Source of the DNA: Blastococcus sp. HT6-30
GTDB lineage: Bacteria; Actinomycetota; Actinomycetes; Mycobacteriales; Geodermatophilaceae
DNA: 64,000 nucleotides
NCBI RefSeq assembly: GCF_039729015.1
Contig: NZ_CP155792.1
Location: forward strand, 2,008,001-2,072,000
Direction of reading: 5' to 3'
Of this stretch, positions 7,817 to 16,529 are shown one piece after another (position 1 is the stretch's first letter; each line of letters starts with the position of its first letter). A program made the translations under genes and the position numbers. The notes under the pieces are model-generated. The model had not been told where the DNA came from. It did no database searches and saw only the letters and a program-made list of their open reading frames with translations.

Positions 7817-8287
7817 ATGGCCGATCCCTTGCCCTCGCTCGCCGATCTCGCCGCCGAGGAGGCCGAGCTCCAGCTCACGTCCTTCACCAACGACGACGCC
7901 TGGGAGCTCGGCTCCGCGCTGGTTGCCGCCGCCCGCCGGGCCGCCGCGCCGGTCGCCGTCGAGATCTCGCGCAACGCCCACCGGCTGTTCGCGGTCGCGC
8001 TGGCCGGCGCCACCCCGGACAACGCGTCGTGGATCGAGCGCAAGTCGCGGGTGGTGCACCGGTTCGGGCACAGCTCCCTCTACGTGCGCCAGGACAGCAT
8101 CGAGCGGGGCACCACCTTCGAGGCCGAGTTCGGTCTGGACCCCGCTCGGTACGCGGCCCACGGGGGCGCCTTCCCGCTGCTGGTGCGCGACGTCGGCCCG
8201 ATCGGCGTCGTGACGGTCTCCGGGCTCCCCCAGCTCGCGGACCACCGCATGGTCGTCGGGGCGCTGCGGGAGCACCTCGGCCGCTGA
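7817..8287 (+). CDS. UPF0303 / HbpS-GlcG-like family protein
   Basis: 156 residues of the UPF0303 family (heme-degrading/HbpS-like fold). Recognisable features are P-V-A-V-E-I-S-R-N-A-H-R-L-F near residues 50-65, D-N-A-S-W-I-E-R-K-S and the tail G-L-P-Q-L-A-D-H-R-M-V-V. There is no signal peptide, so it is cytosolic. Homologues in other bacteria are annotated as heme-degrading domain proteins, but enzymatic activity is not proven for this branch. It is divergent from the hydrolase gene at 7642 (174-bp spacer). Confidence 0.8.
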   Translation: MADPLPSLADLAAEEAELQLTSFTNDDAWELGSALVAAARRAAAPVAVEISRNAHRLFAVALAGATPDNASWIERKSRVVHRFGHSSLYVRQDSIERGTTFEAEFGLDPARYAAHGGAFPLLVRDVGPIGVVTVSGLPQLADHRMVVGALREHLGR

Positions 8288-8297
8288 CCGGCCGGCG

Positions 8298-9269
8298 CTA
8301 CGGCGCCGCCGCGGCGCGGAGCAGCTCGGCGACCTCCGGCTCCGCCGCGTGCGCGCCCGCCGAGAGGAACGCATGCCGGACGACCTCGTCCAGCCGGGCG
8401 CGCGACATCATGTCGGTGCCCATGACCTCCTGCTCCTCGGGGCCGGGCGTGAACACCACGGTCCGGATCCCTTCGGCGCGCAGCGCCCGCACCTCGCGCT
8501 GCAGGAGGCGGTCGGAGTACCGGCGGGCAGCCGGGAACACCCCCGGCCGCCACCCGGTGGGACCGCTCATCGGCGCGATGACGATGACGACGTCGAGCCC
8601 TTGACCGCGGAGCACGGCGGCGTTGGTCGACGAGTGCACGCCGCCGTCGATGTAGCTGTGCCCCCCGATGGTCACCGGGGCGAAGTAGCCGGGCACCGCG
8701 CACGACGCCCCGATCGCCAGGTGCAGCGGCGCCTCCGGCGATCTCGGGCGACCGAACACCACCCGGCGGCCGTCCCGGCGGCGCACCGCGCAGATCCACA
8801 GGGCCGGTTCCGGCCAGCCCGGTCCCTCCAGTTCCCGGAGCGCGGCCAGCTGCTCGACGACGTCGTGCCGCCCCGGCGCCATGAGCGCCATCCCGGCCGC
8901 CATCGGCCGGAACTGCAGCGGCCGGGTGAGCGCCCGGTGCACCATGTGCCGCCCGGGCAGCCGCAGCGGGCGGTACAGCAGCTCCCAGGCGCGGAACGGC
9001 GCCAGCTCGGGCACCGCGGCGTCGGCCATGTACCGGAGCACGTCCTCGGTGCCCGAGAGCGGTGCCCGCACCGTCCAGGCGGCGAGGTTCTCCGCCGACA
9101 CGCCCAGCCGCAGCAGGGCACCGGTGATGGAGCCGGCCGAGGTGCCCACGACCACCTCGGCGGTGCGTGCGTCGAAGCCGGCGTCGTGCTGGAGGACCGC
9201 CAGCACGCCCGAGTGGTAAGCCTGCCCGACGACGCCGCCGCCGCCCAGCACCAGGCCCACGCGCGTCAC
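8298..9269 (-). CDS. Patatin-like phospholipase family protein
   Basis: 323 residues. The glycine-rich oxyanion region G-L-V-L-G-G-G-G-V-V-G near residues 5-15, the catalytic serine in V-G-T-S-A-G-S near residue 42 and the catalytic Asp in I-D-G-G-V-H (DGG/DGA motif) are all present. A Ser-Asp dyad hydrolase acting on lipid acyl esters is expected. I placed the start at GTG 9269 (V-T-R-V-G-L-V-L-G), the usual distance from the glycine loop. It ends with TAG 10 bases beyond the convergent UPF0303 gene. Confidence 0.85.
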   Translation of the reverse strand: MTRVGLVLGGGGVVGQAYHSGVLAVLQHDAGFDARTAEVVVGTSAGSITGALLRLGVSAENLAAWTVRAPLSGTEDVLRYMADAAVPELAPFRAWELLYRPLRLPGRHMVHRALTRPLQFRPMAAGMALMAPGRHDVVEQLAALRELEGPGWPEPALWICAVRRRDGRRVVFGRPRSPEAPLHLAIGASCAVPGYFAPVTIGGHSYIDGGVHSSTNAAVLRGQGLDVVIVIAPMSGPTGWRPGVFPAARRYSDRLLQREVRALRAEGIRTVVFTPGPEEQEVMGTDMMSRARLDEVVRHAFLSAGAHAAEPEVAELLRAAAAP

Positions 9270-9477
9270 GGGCCCGAGCCTGCCACGGGCGGCCCACGCG
9301 GGCAGGTCGTCACCGGCCCGGGCCCCGGCTGCCGGGCGTCCACCGCCCGATTCCTCACCGGGCCGACCCCGGCAGGCTGCTCGTAGTCTTCCTGCTGGTG
9401 GCCCCGGCCCCGCGATCCGCACCGCCCCCGGCCCGGCGGAAGTCCGCCGGGCGTCCCAGCGACACCGAGGAGCTCGC

Positions 9478-9867
9478 ATGACCGTCCTGGTCGGATACCT
9501 GCCCACCCCCGCGGGCGAGGCCGCCTTCAGCGCAGGACTGCAGGAGGCGCGGCGGCGCTCGGAGCCGCTGGTCGTGGTCAACACCGCCCGGAGCGGAGCG
9601 CCGGTGAGTGCCGAGGTCGCGCCCGAGCACGCGGTGCAGCAGATGACCCAGCGCGCCGCGGCCGAGGACGTGGCGCTGGACCTGCGGCAGACGAGCCACG
9701 ACGGCGACGCCGCCGACGAGGTGCTCCGGACCGCCCGGGAGGTCGACGCCTCGGTGATCGTGATCGGCCTGCGCCGCCGCTCCCCCGTCGGCAAGCTCCT
9801 GATGGGCAGCGACGCCCAGCGGATCCTGCTCGACGCCGACCGCCCGGTGCTCGCCGTCAAGCCCTGA
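9478..9867 (+). CDS. Universal stress protein family (UspA-like)
   Basis: 129 residues with the Usp fold: strand V-L-V-G-Y-L-P-T-P at the N terminus and the C-terminal nucleotide-binding pattern G-x2-G-x9-S as S-P-V-G-K-L-L-M-G-S-D-A-Q-R-I-L followed by R-P-V-L-A-V-K-P. Single-domain cytosolic stress protein. ATG 9478 follows GAGGAG with good spacing. It precedes the TetR gene by 88 bases, with operator-like repeats in between. Confidence 0.82.
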   Translation: MTVLVGYLPTPAGEAAFSAGLQEARRRSEPLVVVNTARSGAPVSAEVAPEHAVQQMTQRAAAEDVALDLRQTSHDGDAADEVLRTAREVDASVIVIGLRRRSPVGKLLMGSDAQRILLDADRPVLAVKP

Positions 9868-9896
9868 GCCGCCCGCGCCCGGTGTGACGAACGTCC

Positions 9897-9935
9897 ACCG
9901 ACCGGGTCGGTCGGAGAACCTACCGATCCGGTCGG
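9897..9935. promoter_or_regulatory. Tandem TetR-operator-like repeats upstream of the regulator gene
   Basis: ACCGAC-CGG-GTCGGT at 9897-9911 is a perfect 6+6 inverted repeat. A related copy, ACCGATCCGGTCGG, follows at 9922-9935, spaced 25 bases start to start. They lie 21-59 bases upstream of the TetR start. Placement and symmetry suggest autoregulation of the TetR-MMPL pair; that is inference. Confidence 0.5.
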
Positions 9936-9955
9936 GCGGTCGTACGCTCGTCGCC

Positions 9956-10555
9956 ATGGCGCGACCGTTCCGGCAGCAGGCCGACGACGGCATCCTCGAC
10001 CGGGCCGCCGGGCTCTTCGCCCGCCGCGGCTTCGCGAAGACGTCGCTCCAGGACATCGCCGCCGCCGTCGGCCTCTCCAAGGCTGGCCTGCTGCACCACT
10101 TCCCCAGCAAGGAAGCGCTGTACGACGCGGTGCTGGCCCAGGCCGGCGCCCTCGGCGAGCGGGTGCTGGGCCAGGTGAGCGACCTACCCGTCGGGGCCGA
10201 GCGCGACCGGCGCGCCATCGAGATCCTGGTCGACATCGCGTTCGACCACCCCGGGGTGGTCGCCCTGCTCCTCACGCCCCTGACCCAGGACAGCTCCGGC
10301 CGCGGTGAGGCCGAGATGGACGCCGCCGGAGCCGCGGCGCTCCAGGCGCTCGGCGTCTCCGCCGAGGCCCCGGTCTCCGAGCGGGCCATCCGCGCCATCG
10401 GCGCCCTCTCCGCGCTCGCCGTGCTGACCCTGGCGGCGCACGGCCAGGAGGAGCCGGCGACCTGGCGGGCCGCCATCGTCGCCACCTGCTTCGACGCGCT
10501 CGGCCACCCCCGGCCCGGCGCTGCCCTTCCCGTTCCGCACCAGGTGGAGGCCTGA
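9956..10555 (+). CDS. TetR/AcrR family transcriptional regulator
   Basis: 199 residues. The N-terminal helix-turn-helix is clear: I-L-D-R-A-A-G-L-F-A-R-R-G-F, T-S-L-Q-D-I-A-A-A-V-G-L-S-K-A and L-L-H-H-F-P-S-K-E-A-L. The C-terminal ligand domain is Ala/Leu-rich and unassigned. ATG 9956 is supported by the domain start. The MMPL transporter gene begins 6 bases after its stop, so they form an operon. The usual logic is repression relieved by a ligand exported or handled by the transporter. Confidence 0.88.
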   Translation: MARPFRQQADDGILDRAAGLFARRGFAKTSLQDIAAAVGLSKAGLLHHFPSKEALYDAVLAQAGALGERVLGQVSDLPVGAERDRRAIEILVDIAFDHPGVVALLLTPLTQDSSGRGEAEMDAAGAAALQALGVSAEAPVSERAIRAIGALSALAVLTLAAHGQEEPATWRAAIVATCFDALGHPRPGAALPVPHQVEA

Positions 10556-10561
10556 TCCCGC

Positions 10562-12757
10562 ATGGCTGTGCTGTTGTCCCGGCTCGGCGCCTTCTCGCAC
10601 CGGCACCGGCTGTCCGTGGTCGCCGTCTGGCTGGTCCTCCTCGTCGGCGGGAGCGTGGGTGCACTCACCTTCGCGGGCGAGACGTCGAGCAGCTTCGCCA
10701 TCCCGGGGCAGGAGTCGACCATCGCCCTGGACCGGATCGGCGCGGAGTTCGGCCCCGGCGGTGACGGCGCCACCGCGCGGGTCGTGGTGCAGGCGCCCGA
10801 CGGCCAGACCCTGACCACGCCGGAGAACGTCGTCGCGCTGGGTGAGCTGGTGGCCGGGCTCGGTCAGCTGCCGGGCGTCACCTCCGCCACGAACCCGCTC
10901 GACCCGGCCGCGCCGTCGGTGAACGCGCAGCAGACCACCGCCTACAGCACGGTCACCTACGACGCCGCACCCGGCGAGGTGACCCCGGCGCAGCAGGAGG
11001 CGCTGCTCGACGCGGTCGCGGACGCCCGCGCCGGCGGGTTCACCGTCGAGGCCGCCGGTGAGGCGATCCAGGAGGCCCCGCACGTCGGTGGCCCCAGCGA
11101 GGCGATCGGGGTCGTCGTCGCCCTCCTCGTCCTCGCCGTCACCTACGGCGCGCTGGCGGTCGCCGGCCTCAACCTGCTCACCGCCCTGGTGGGCGTGGGC
11201 ATCGGCGTCCTGGGCGTCACCGTCGCCACCGGGTTCATCGAGCTCTCGTCAACCACCCCCACCCTGGCCGCGATGCTCGGCCTGGCGGTCGGCATCGACT
11301 ACGCGCTGTTCATCATCACCCGGTACCGGCAGGAGGTGCGCTCCGGCTCCGACGTCGGCACGGCCATCGCCACCGCCGCGGGCACCGCGGGCTCCGCGGT
11401 CGTCACCGCCGGCCTGACCGTCGTCATCGCGCTGGCCGGCCTGTTCGTCGTCGGCATCCCGTTCCTGACCCAGATGGGGGTGGCCGCCGCGCTGACCATC
11501 GTGGTCGCCGTCCTCGTGGCCCTCACGCTGGTACCCGCCGTGCTGGGCTTCCTCGGCTACCGGGCACTGCCCCGCAAGCACCGCGCCGCAGCGCGGGAGG
11601 CGACCGCGGGCAGCGCCGCGCCGGCCGGCGGACGCGGCTTCCTCGCCGGCTGGGCCACCACGGTCACCCGCCGCCGGGTGCCCTCCCTGCTGCTGGCCGT
11701 CGTCGCCCTGGGGACGATCGCCCTCCCGTTCCTCGCCATGCAGACGACGCTCGTGCAGACCCCGCCCGAGAACTCCACCCAGGCCCGTGCGCAGGAGCTG
11801 CTGGCCGACGGCTTCGGCGCCGGCTTCAACGGCCCGATCACCATCCTGCTGGAGGGCGAGGGCGCGTCCGGCGCCGCCGGCCGGGTCGCCGCACCGATCG
11901 GCCGGCTGGATGACGTCGCGCTCGTCACGCCCCCGGTGCCCAACGCCGACGACACGGCGGCGCTGCTCACCGTCATCCCCAGGTCCGGCCCGACCGACCC
12001 CGCCACCGAGCAGCTCGTCGCCGACCTGCGCGACCGGCTCGCCGGCGTGGAGGGGGTCGACGCCTACGTCACCGGCCAGACCGCGGTGAGCGTGGACGTC
12101 GCCCAGAGCCTGGACGAGGCACTGCCGGTCTACCTGGCGCTCGTGGTGGGCCTGGCGCTGGTGCTGCTGGTCCTGGTCTTCCGCTCGCTGCTGGTCCCGC
12201 TGGTCGGCGTGCTCGGTTTCCTGCTGACCATCGGCGCCTCGCTCGGCGCCACCGTGGCGGTGTTCCAGTGGGGCTGGCTGGCCGACGTGGTCAACCTCGA
12301 CACCACCGGGCCGCTGATCAGCCTCACTCCCATCCTGGTGATCGGCATCCTCTTCGGCCTGGCGATGGACTACCAGATCTTCCTGGTGTCCCGGATGCAC
12401 GAGGCGCACAGCCACGGCACCCGCCCGCTGGACGCGATCCGCACCGGCTTCGGGCAGGCGGCCCCGGTGGTCGTCGCCGCCGCGCTGATCATGTTCTCGG
12501 TGTTCGCCGGGTTCGTGCCCGCCGGCGAGGCGACGATCAAGTCGATCGCCTTCGCCCTCGCGGCCGGGATCCTGTTCGACGCCTTCGCGGTCCGGATGGT
12601 GCTGGTGCCGGCCGCGCTGGCGTTGCTCGGCGAGCGGGCCTGGTGGCTGCCGGGCTGGCTGCGGTGGCTGCCCGTCCTCGACGTCGAGGGCGCCGCGCTC
12701 GAGAAGGCCGCCACCCCTGCCGGGGACCGGGAGCCGGTCGGCGCCAGCCGCCGCTGA
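10562..12757 (+). CDS. MMPL/RND family membrane transporter
   Basis: 731 residues with the two-fold RND layout. There is one N-terminal helix (L-S-V-V-A-V-W-L-V-L-L), a periplasmic domain, a five-helix bundle with the MMPL signature G-I-D-Y-A-L-F-I-I-T-R-Y-R near residue 245, and a second periplasmic domain. A second bundle has G-L-A-M-D-Y-Q-I-F-L-V-S-R-M near residue 600. Size and topology fit short actinobacterial MmpL-like lipid or drug exporters driven by proton motive force. Co-transcribed with the TetR gene 6 bases upstream. The substrate cannot be told. Confidence 0.9.
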   Translation: MAVLLSRLGAFSHRHRLSVVAVWLVLLVGGSVGALTFAGETSSSFAIPGQESTIALDRIGAEFGPGGDGATARVVVQAPDGQTLTTPENVVALGELVAGLGQLPGVTSATNPLDPAAPSVNAQQTTAYSTVTYDAAPGEVTPAQQEALLDAVADARAGGFTVEAAGEAIQEAPHVGGPSEAIGVVVALLVLAVTYGALAVAGLNLLTALVGVGIGVLGVTVATGFIELSSTTPTLAAMLGLAVGIDYALFIITRYRQEVRSGSDVGTAIATAAGTAGSAVVTAGLTVVIALAGLFVVGIPFLTQMGVAAALTIVVAVLVALTLVPAVLGFLGYRALPRKHRAAAREATAGSAAPAGGRGFLAGWATTVTRRRVPSLLLAVVALGTIALPFLAMQTTLVQTPPENSTQARAQELLADGFGAGFNGPITILLEGEGASGAAGRVAAPIGRLDDVALVTPPVPNADDTAALLTVIPRSGPTDPATEQLVADLRDRLAGVEGVDAYVTGQTAVSVDVAQSLDEALPVYLALVVGLALVLLVLVFRSLLVPLVGVLGFLLTIGASLGATVAVFQWGWLADVVNLDTTGPLISLTPILVIGILFGLAMDYQIFLVSRMHEAHSHGTRPLDAIRTGFGQAAPVVVAAALIMFSVFAGFVPAGEATIKSIAFALAAGILFDAFAVRMVLVPAALALLGERAWWLPGWLRWLPVLDVEGAALEKAATPAGDREPVGASRR

Positions 12758-12778
12758 GCGCCGCCCCCGTCCCACCCC

Positions 12779-12812
12779 GCACGGCCCGTCCCCCGGGGGG
12801 GGCGGGCCGTGC
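12779..12812. terminator. Strong GC hairpin between convergent genes
   Basis: GCACGGCCCG at 12779-12788 pairs perfectly with CGGGCCGTGC at 12803-12812, and the intervening C-tract and G-tract can extend the stem. It lies between the MMPL stop and the convergent MscS stop, so it can serve both strands. No U-tract is present, as is common in actinobacteria. Confidence 0.7.
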
Positions 12813-12830
12813 GCCGTCCGGGGTGGCAGC

Positions 12831-13706
12831 TCAGCCCGCGTCGCTCCCGTCGGCTCCGGGAGCGGATGCATCGCGATCCCGCGGGAACCAGAGGACCCGC
12901 TGCGGGAAGGGGATCTCGATGCCGGCCGCGTCGAGCGCCTTCTTCAGGGAGATGGCGACCTCGCTGCGCACCCGCCAGCGGCTGGCGATGTCGGCCGGGT
13001 GCCAGTAGCGCACCGCCACGTTGATGGAGGACTCGCCGAACTCCTCCACCCACACCTCCGGTGGCGGGCTCGGCTGGACGCCGTCGGCACGGGCGCACGC
13101 CTCCGCGAGCACCTGCCGGGCCCGGTCCAGGTCGGCGTCGTAGGGCAGGCCCACGGTGAGCGACGTCCGGCTGGTCGGCGTCCGCGTGTAGTTGATGATC
13201 GGGTTCTTCAGCACCTCGGCGTTGGGCAGGTACACGGTCAGCCCGTCGTAGGTGCTGAGCTGCGTGGTCCGCAGGTTCACGTCCTCGACCACCCCCTCGT
13301 GGTCCCCGCTGCCGATCTGCTCCCCCACGCGGAAGGGGTGCCGGACCTGGAGGAGCACCCCGGCGACGAAGTTCTGCAGGATGTCCTGGGCGGCGAAGGC
13401 GATCGCGATGCCGCCCACCCCGAGGGCCCCGACGAGCGGCCCGATGCGTACCCCGAGCAGGTCCAGGGCGTAGACCCCGGCCACGGCCGCGACGACCACG
13501 CTCACGAAGCGCCCGACCACCCGGCCGATGTGGCGGCTGCCCTCGCGGTCGATCGCCCGGACCATCACGCGGCGGACCACGACCGCCAGCACCAGGCCGA
13601 GGGAGAAGACCACCAGCGCCTGCACGGCCTCCTGCCAGGTGATCGGATCGGTGACCACCGGGTCCTCGACCGCGAGGAGAACGGTTCTGGGCAGGGCTCC
13701 GGGCAC
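12831..13706 (-). CDS. MscS-family small-conductance mechanosensitive channel
   Basis: 291 residues. Two N-terminal transmembrane helices are followed by the pore-lining helix G-A-L-G-V-G-G-I-A-I-A-F-A-A-Q-D. Then come the beta-domain motif P-F-R-V-G-E-Q-I, the G-V-V-E-D-V-N-L-R-T-T strand and V-Y-L-P-N-A. A cytosolic alpha/beta domain and an acidic tail finish the protein. It would release osmolytes on hypo-osmotic shock. GTG 13706 is the longest start, but GGAG abuts it; GTG 13658 with GAGG 5 bases upstream is a credible alternative that drops 16 residues. Confidence 0.9.
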   Translation of the reverse strand: MPGALPRTVLLAVEDPVVTDPITWQEAVQALVVFSLGLVLAVVVRRVMVRAIDREGSRHIGRVVGRFVSVVVAAVAGVYALDLLGVRIGPLVGALGVGGIAIAFAAQDILQNFVAGVLLQVRHPFRVGEQIGSGDHEGVVEDVNLRTTQLSTYDGLTVYLPNAEVLKNPIINYTRTPTSRTSLTVGLPYDADLDRARQVLAEACARADGVQPSPPPEVWVEEFGESSINVAVRYWHPADIASRWRVRSEVAISLKKALDAAGIEIPFPQRVLWFPRDRDASAPGADGSDAG

Positions 13707-13860
13707 CTCCGGAGGCTAGGCAGTGGCGGGCGTTCGCGCAGACCGGCACCCGGCGGCCGGCCCCGCGGGCATGGATCGGCGCCCGTCGGTGTTGGCTGGA
13801 TGACGGTCCGTCCCGGAGGGACGCCGACCACCTCAGCCGTTCCCCACCGAAGGACGTCGT

Positions 13861-15666
13861 TTGCCCCAGCACGACCCCCAGCCCGCCGCCACCTCGCGAC
13901 GCCGGGAGCGCTCTGCCACCCGCCGGTCGGCGGGGCGGCAGACCGACCGCGCCGCCGCCCTCGAGGAGCGGCTCGCCCAGCAGAGCTGGGTCGAGGGCGC
14001 CGAGCCGGAGCTCCCCGCCCGCGCCACCCGGCCGGAGAACGTGGTGTTCCACCTCGGCCCGACCAACTCCGGCAAGACCTACGACTCGCTGCAGGCGCTG
14101 GCCGCCACGGGGTCGGGCGTCTACGCCGCACCGCTGCGCCAGCTCGCCCACGAGGCGTACGCCAAGCTGTCCGCCCAGCTCCCCGAGGGCACGGTCGGCC
14201 TGTCCACCGGCGAGGAGGAGATCGATCCGTTCGCGCCCATCGTCTGCTGCACGGTCGAGAAGGCGCCCGACCGCGGCCAGATGCTGGTGCTGGACGAGGC
14301 GCACTGGGTCACCGACCCCGATCGCGGCCACCACTGGGCCCGCCTCCTGCTGACCGGCGAGTACCGGGAGATGCACCTCATCTCCGCCGCCGAGGCCTAC
14401 CTCGTGCTCAAGCCGCTGGTCTCCGACGCCGAGCACGTCGAGGTCGTCAACCACAAGCGGTTGTCCCGGCTCGACGTCCTGCGCGGCCCGGTCCGCCCCG
14501 AGGGCGTCCGGCCCCAGACGCTCGTCGTCGCCTTCTCGCGCAAGGCGGTCTACGCCGTCGCCGCCGAGCTCGACCAGCACCGGCCCGGCAAGGTCGGCGT
14601 CCTCTACGGCGCCCTCCCGCCGGCCACCCGCCGTGAGGTCATCGAGCGGTTCACCAGGGGCGAGCTCGACGTGCTGGTCACCACCGACGTCATCGGCCAC
14701 GGCATCAACGTGCCGGCCACGACCGTGCTCTTCGCCGAGACCACGAAGTTCGACGGCCAGGAGATGCGGCCGCTGCGCACCTGGGAGGCCGCCCAGATCG
14801 CCGGGCGGGCCGGGCGCTACGGCCTGACCGGGCACGGCGGCGTCGGCATCCTCATCGGGGTCAGCGGGCTCAAGCCCGTGGCGTCGCTGGTCGGCGCCGG
14901 TGCGGCCGTCGCCCGCGGCGACGAGATGAGCGACCTGCCCAAGCGCGCGCCCCGGCTGCGGCCGGAGCTCGAGGACCTCGGCGCCTTCGAGGCGGTGGAC
15001 CTGCCCGAGGCGCTGACCCGCTGGATGGCGTGGGCCCGCGCCGCGACTCGCGACGAGGCGATGACCGCCGACGACGTCACCAGCCTCGTGCTGCGGGTGC
15101 ACGCCCTGCTGCCGCTGCTCCGCGGCCCGCTCGGGGCGGCCGGCGACCTGGCCACCGTCTGGCGGCTGGTCAACCTGGCCATCGACTACAACCCGCCGCG
15201 GCGCACGCGTTGGCTGGTGCTCGCGAAGGCCGCGCTGCGGCACGCCGTCGGCCTGCCCGTCCCGCCGGAGACCGTGCTGCCGGACGTTCCGCGCGGCGGC
15301 GCCGTCGAGGACTACGAGCAGGCCGCCGCGGCGGCCCGCGACGCCCAGACCCTGCTCCGCCAGTTCCCCGGCGTCGCCGGACTGGACAGCGAGGACGCCG
15401 CGTGGGTCGAGGAGGAGTGCGCCGAGATGATCACCGAGCTCCTCCCCGACGCCATCGCGCTGGGCCGCTCGGGGAAGTGCGCCGAGTGCGGCAACGCGAT
15501 CGCGCCCTGGTTCACCACCTGCCGGCCGTGCAGCGCACCGGCCGGCCGGCGGGAGGGCGATCGCGACCGCCGTCCCGGTGGTCGTCGGCGGGCGGCGGGC
15601 CGGGCGGCCGGCCGCGCGCTGGGCGGCCGCCAGGGTGGTCCCCGGGGACGGGCCCGCCGCGGCTGA
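13861..15666 (+). CDS. SUV3-like ATP-dependent RNA helicase with C-terminal zinc ribbon
   Basis: 601 residues. Walker A in the SUV3 form G-P-T-N-S-G-K-T at residues 66-73, Walker B D-E-A-H near 145, motif III-like L-I-S-A-A-E, and motif VI I-A-G-R-A-G-R-Y near 312 show a DExH helicase of the SUV3/mitochondrial degradosome type. A C-terminal C-A-E-C ... C-R-P-C pair near residues 540-560 can bind zinc, and the last 45 residues are Arg/Gly-rich, probably RNA-binding. TTG 13861 is chosen because GAAGGA lies 6 bases upstream. RNA turnover is the likely role. Confidence 0.85.
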   Translation: MPQHDPQPAATSRRRERSATRRSAGRQTDRAAALEERLAQQSWVEGAEPELPARATRPENVVFHLGPTNSGKTYDSLQALAATGSGVYAAPLRQLAHEAYAKLSAQLPEGTVGLSTGEEEIDPFAPIVCCTVEKAPDRGQMLVLDEAHWVTDPDRGHHWARLLLTGEYREMHLISAAEAYLVLKPLVSDAEHVEVVNHKRLSRLDVLRGPVRPEGVRPQTLVVAFSRKAVYAVAAELDQHRPGKVGVLYGALPPATRREVIERFTRGELDVLVTTDVIGHGINVPATTVLFAETTKFDGQEMRPLRTWEAAQIAGRAGRYGLTGHGGVGILIGVSGLKPVASLVGAGAAVARGDEMSDLPKRAPRLRPELEDLGAFEAVDLPEALTRWMAWARAATRDEAMTADDVTSLVLRVHALLPLLRGPLGAAGDLATVWRLVNLAIDYNPPRRTRWLVLAKAALRHAVGLPVPPETVLPDVPRGGAVEDYEQAAAAARDAQTLLRQFPGVAGLDSEDAAWVEEECAEMITELLPDAIALGRSGKCAECGNAIAPWFTTCRPCSAPAGRREGDRDRRPGGRRRAAGRAAGRALGGRQGGPRGRARRG

Positions 15667-15844
15667 GCCGGCTCACCGCCGGCCACGGTGGGCGGTCGCA
15701 ATGGGCAGGTTCCACCAAGAGCGGCGCCGATTTCATCCGCTTCTTGCCAGTGCCGATCCGCCGCCCGGTCCGTACCGTCACTGACAGCAGCCGGGCCGTA
15801 CCGGTCCGTCACCCGTCGTGTCCCGCGACCCCGAGGAGCTTCCC

Positions 15845-16264
15845 ATGCCTTCCCTCTTCCGCCCCGCCCTGACTCTCGTGCACGACGGCGAGGCCCGCCT
15901 CGACGGCGCCGTTCCTGCGCCCCACACCGCGCCGGTGTGGGAGGCCGCGCCCGAGTGGGACGACGCGCCGCAGTGGGGCGCCGGCTCCCCGTCGCAGCAG
16001 ACCCCTGCGTGGACCGGTGACCAGGCGGGTGAGGACGCGTGGCGGCAGGACGCGCTGTGCGCCGAGACCGACCCGGAGGCGTTCTTCCCCGACAAGGGCG
16101 GGTCGACCCGGGAGGCCAAGCGGGTGTGCACCGGCTGCCCGGTGCGCGCCGAGTGCCTGGAGTTCGCACTGGCCAACGACGAGCGGTTCGGGATCTGGGG
16201 CGGGCTCTCCGAGCGGGAGCGCCGCCGGGTGCGGCTGCAGCGCCGCAGCTCGATCAGCGCCTGA
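15845..16264 (+). CDS. WhiB-family iron-sulfur transcriptional regulator
   Basis: 139 residues with the four [4Fe-4S] ligand cysteines at 72, 95, 98 and 104 (C-x22-C-x2-C-x5-C), then the G-I-W-G-G turn near 117 and a basic R-E-R-R-R-V-R DNA-binding tail. It has an unusually long, Trp/Pro-rich N-terminal region of about 65 residues. ATG 15845 follows GAGGAG. WhiB proteins bind the principal sigma factor and respond to O2/NO or redox. Its last 11 bases overlap the antisense ferredoxin-like reading frame. Confidence 0.92.
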   Translation: MPSLFRPALTLVHDGEARLDGAVPAPHTAPVWEAAPEWDDAPQWGAGSPSQQTPAWTGDQAGEDAWRQDALCAETDPEAFFPDKGGSTREAKRVCTGCPVRAECLEFALANDERFGIWGGLSERERRRVRLQRRSSISA

Positions 16265-16490
16265 CCCCGCGGTCCCGCCGGTCAGCCGAGGGCCGGCGCA
16301 AGGCCGCTTCCGGCATCGCCACGGCCGACTCCGGGCAGTCGGCGGTGGCCAGCCGGGCACCGTCCTCGCGGCCGGCGGGCACCTGCCCGCCGCCGGGCAC
16401 GGTGCCGTAGCCGTCCTCGTCCTCACCGCTGAGGTCGGGGCTGAGGTCGTAGCAGCGGCCGTGCCCCAGCCGAGGGGTGATTCCATTCAC
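16254..16490 (-). pseudogene. Decayed [3Fe-4S] ferredoxin reading frame
   Basis: A 78-codon frame from GTG 16490 reads as a P450-type ferredoxin: L-G-H-G-R-C-Y-D-L-S-P-D-L, then E-D-G-Y-G-T-V, V-P-A-G-R-E-D and the C-terminal ligand D-C-P-E-S-A-V. Known members have C-x5-C ... C-P. Here the first ligand position holds Arg (P-R-L-G-H-G-R-C), as though one codon was lost. The usual N-terminal strand is replaced by unrelated residues and D-L-F has become D-L-S. Two of three ligands remain, so a cluster is unlikely. The tail overlaps the WhiB stop. The gene is a relic or an unusual ferredoxin-like protein; no P450 is nearby. Confidence 0.5.
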
Positions 16491-16529
16491 CCGGCAAGTG
16501 CTCCGGACGGGACGAGGTGGACGACCGAC

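Noticed and set aside
12370-15243. 957-codon minus-strand open frame
   Set aside because: It runs antisense to the SUV3 helicase and through MscS in a different frame; no domain is readable.
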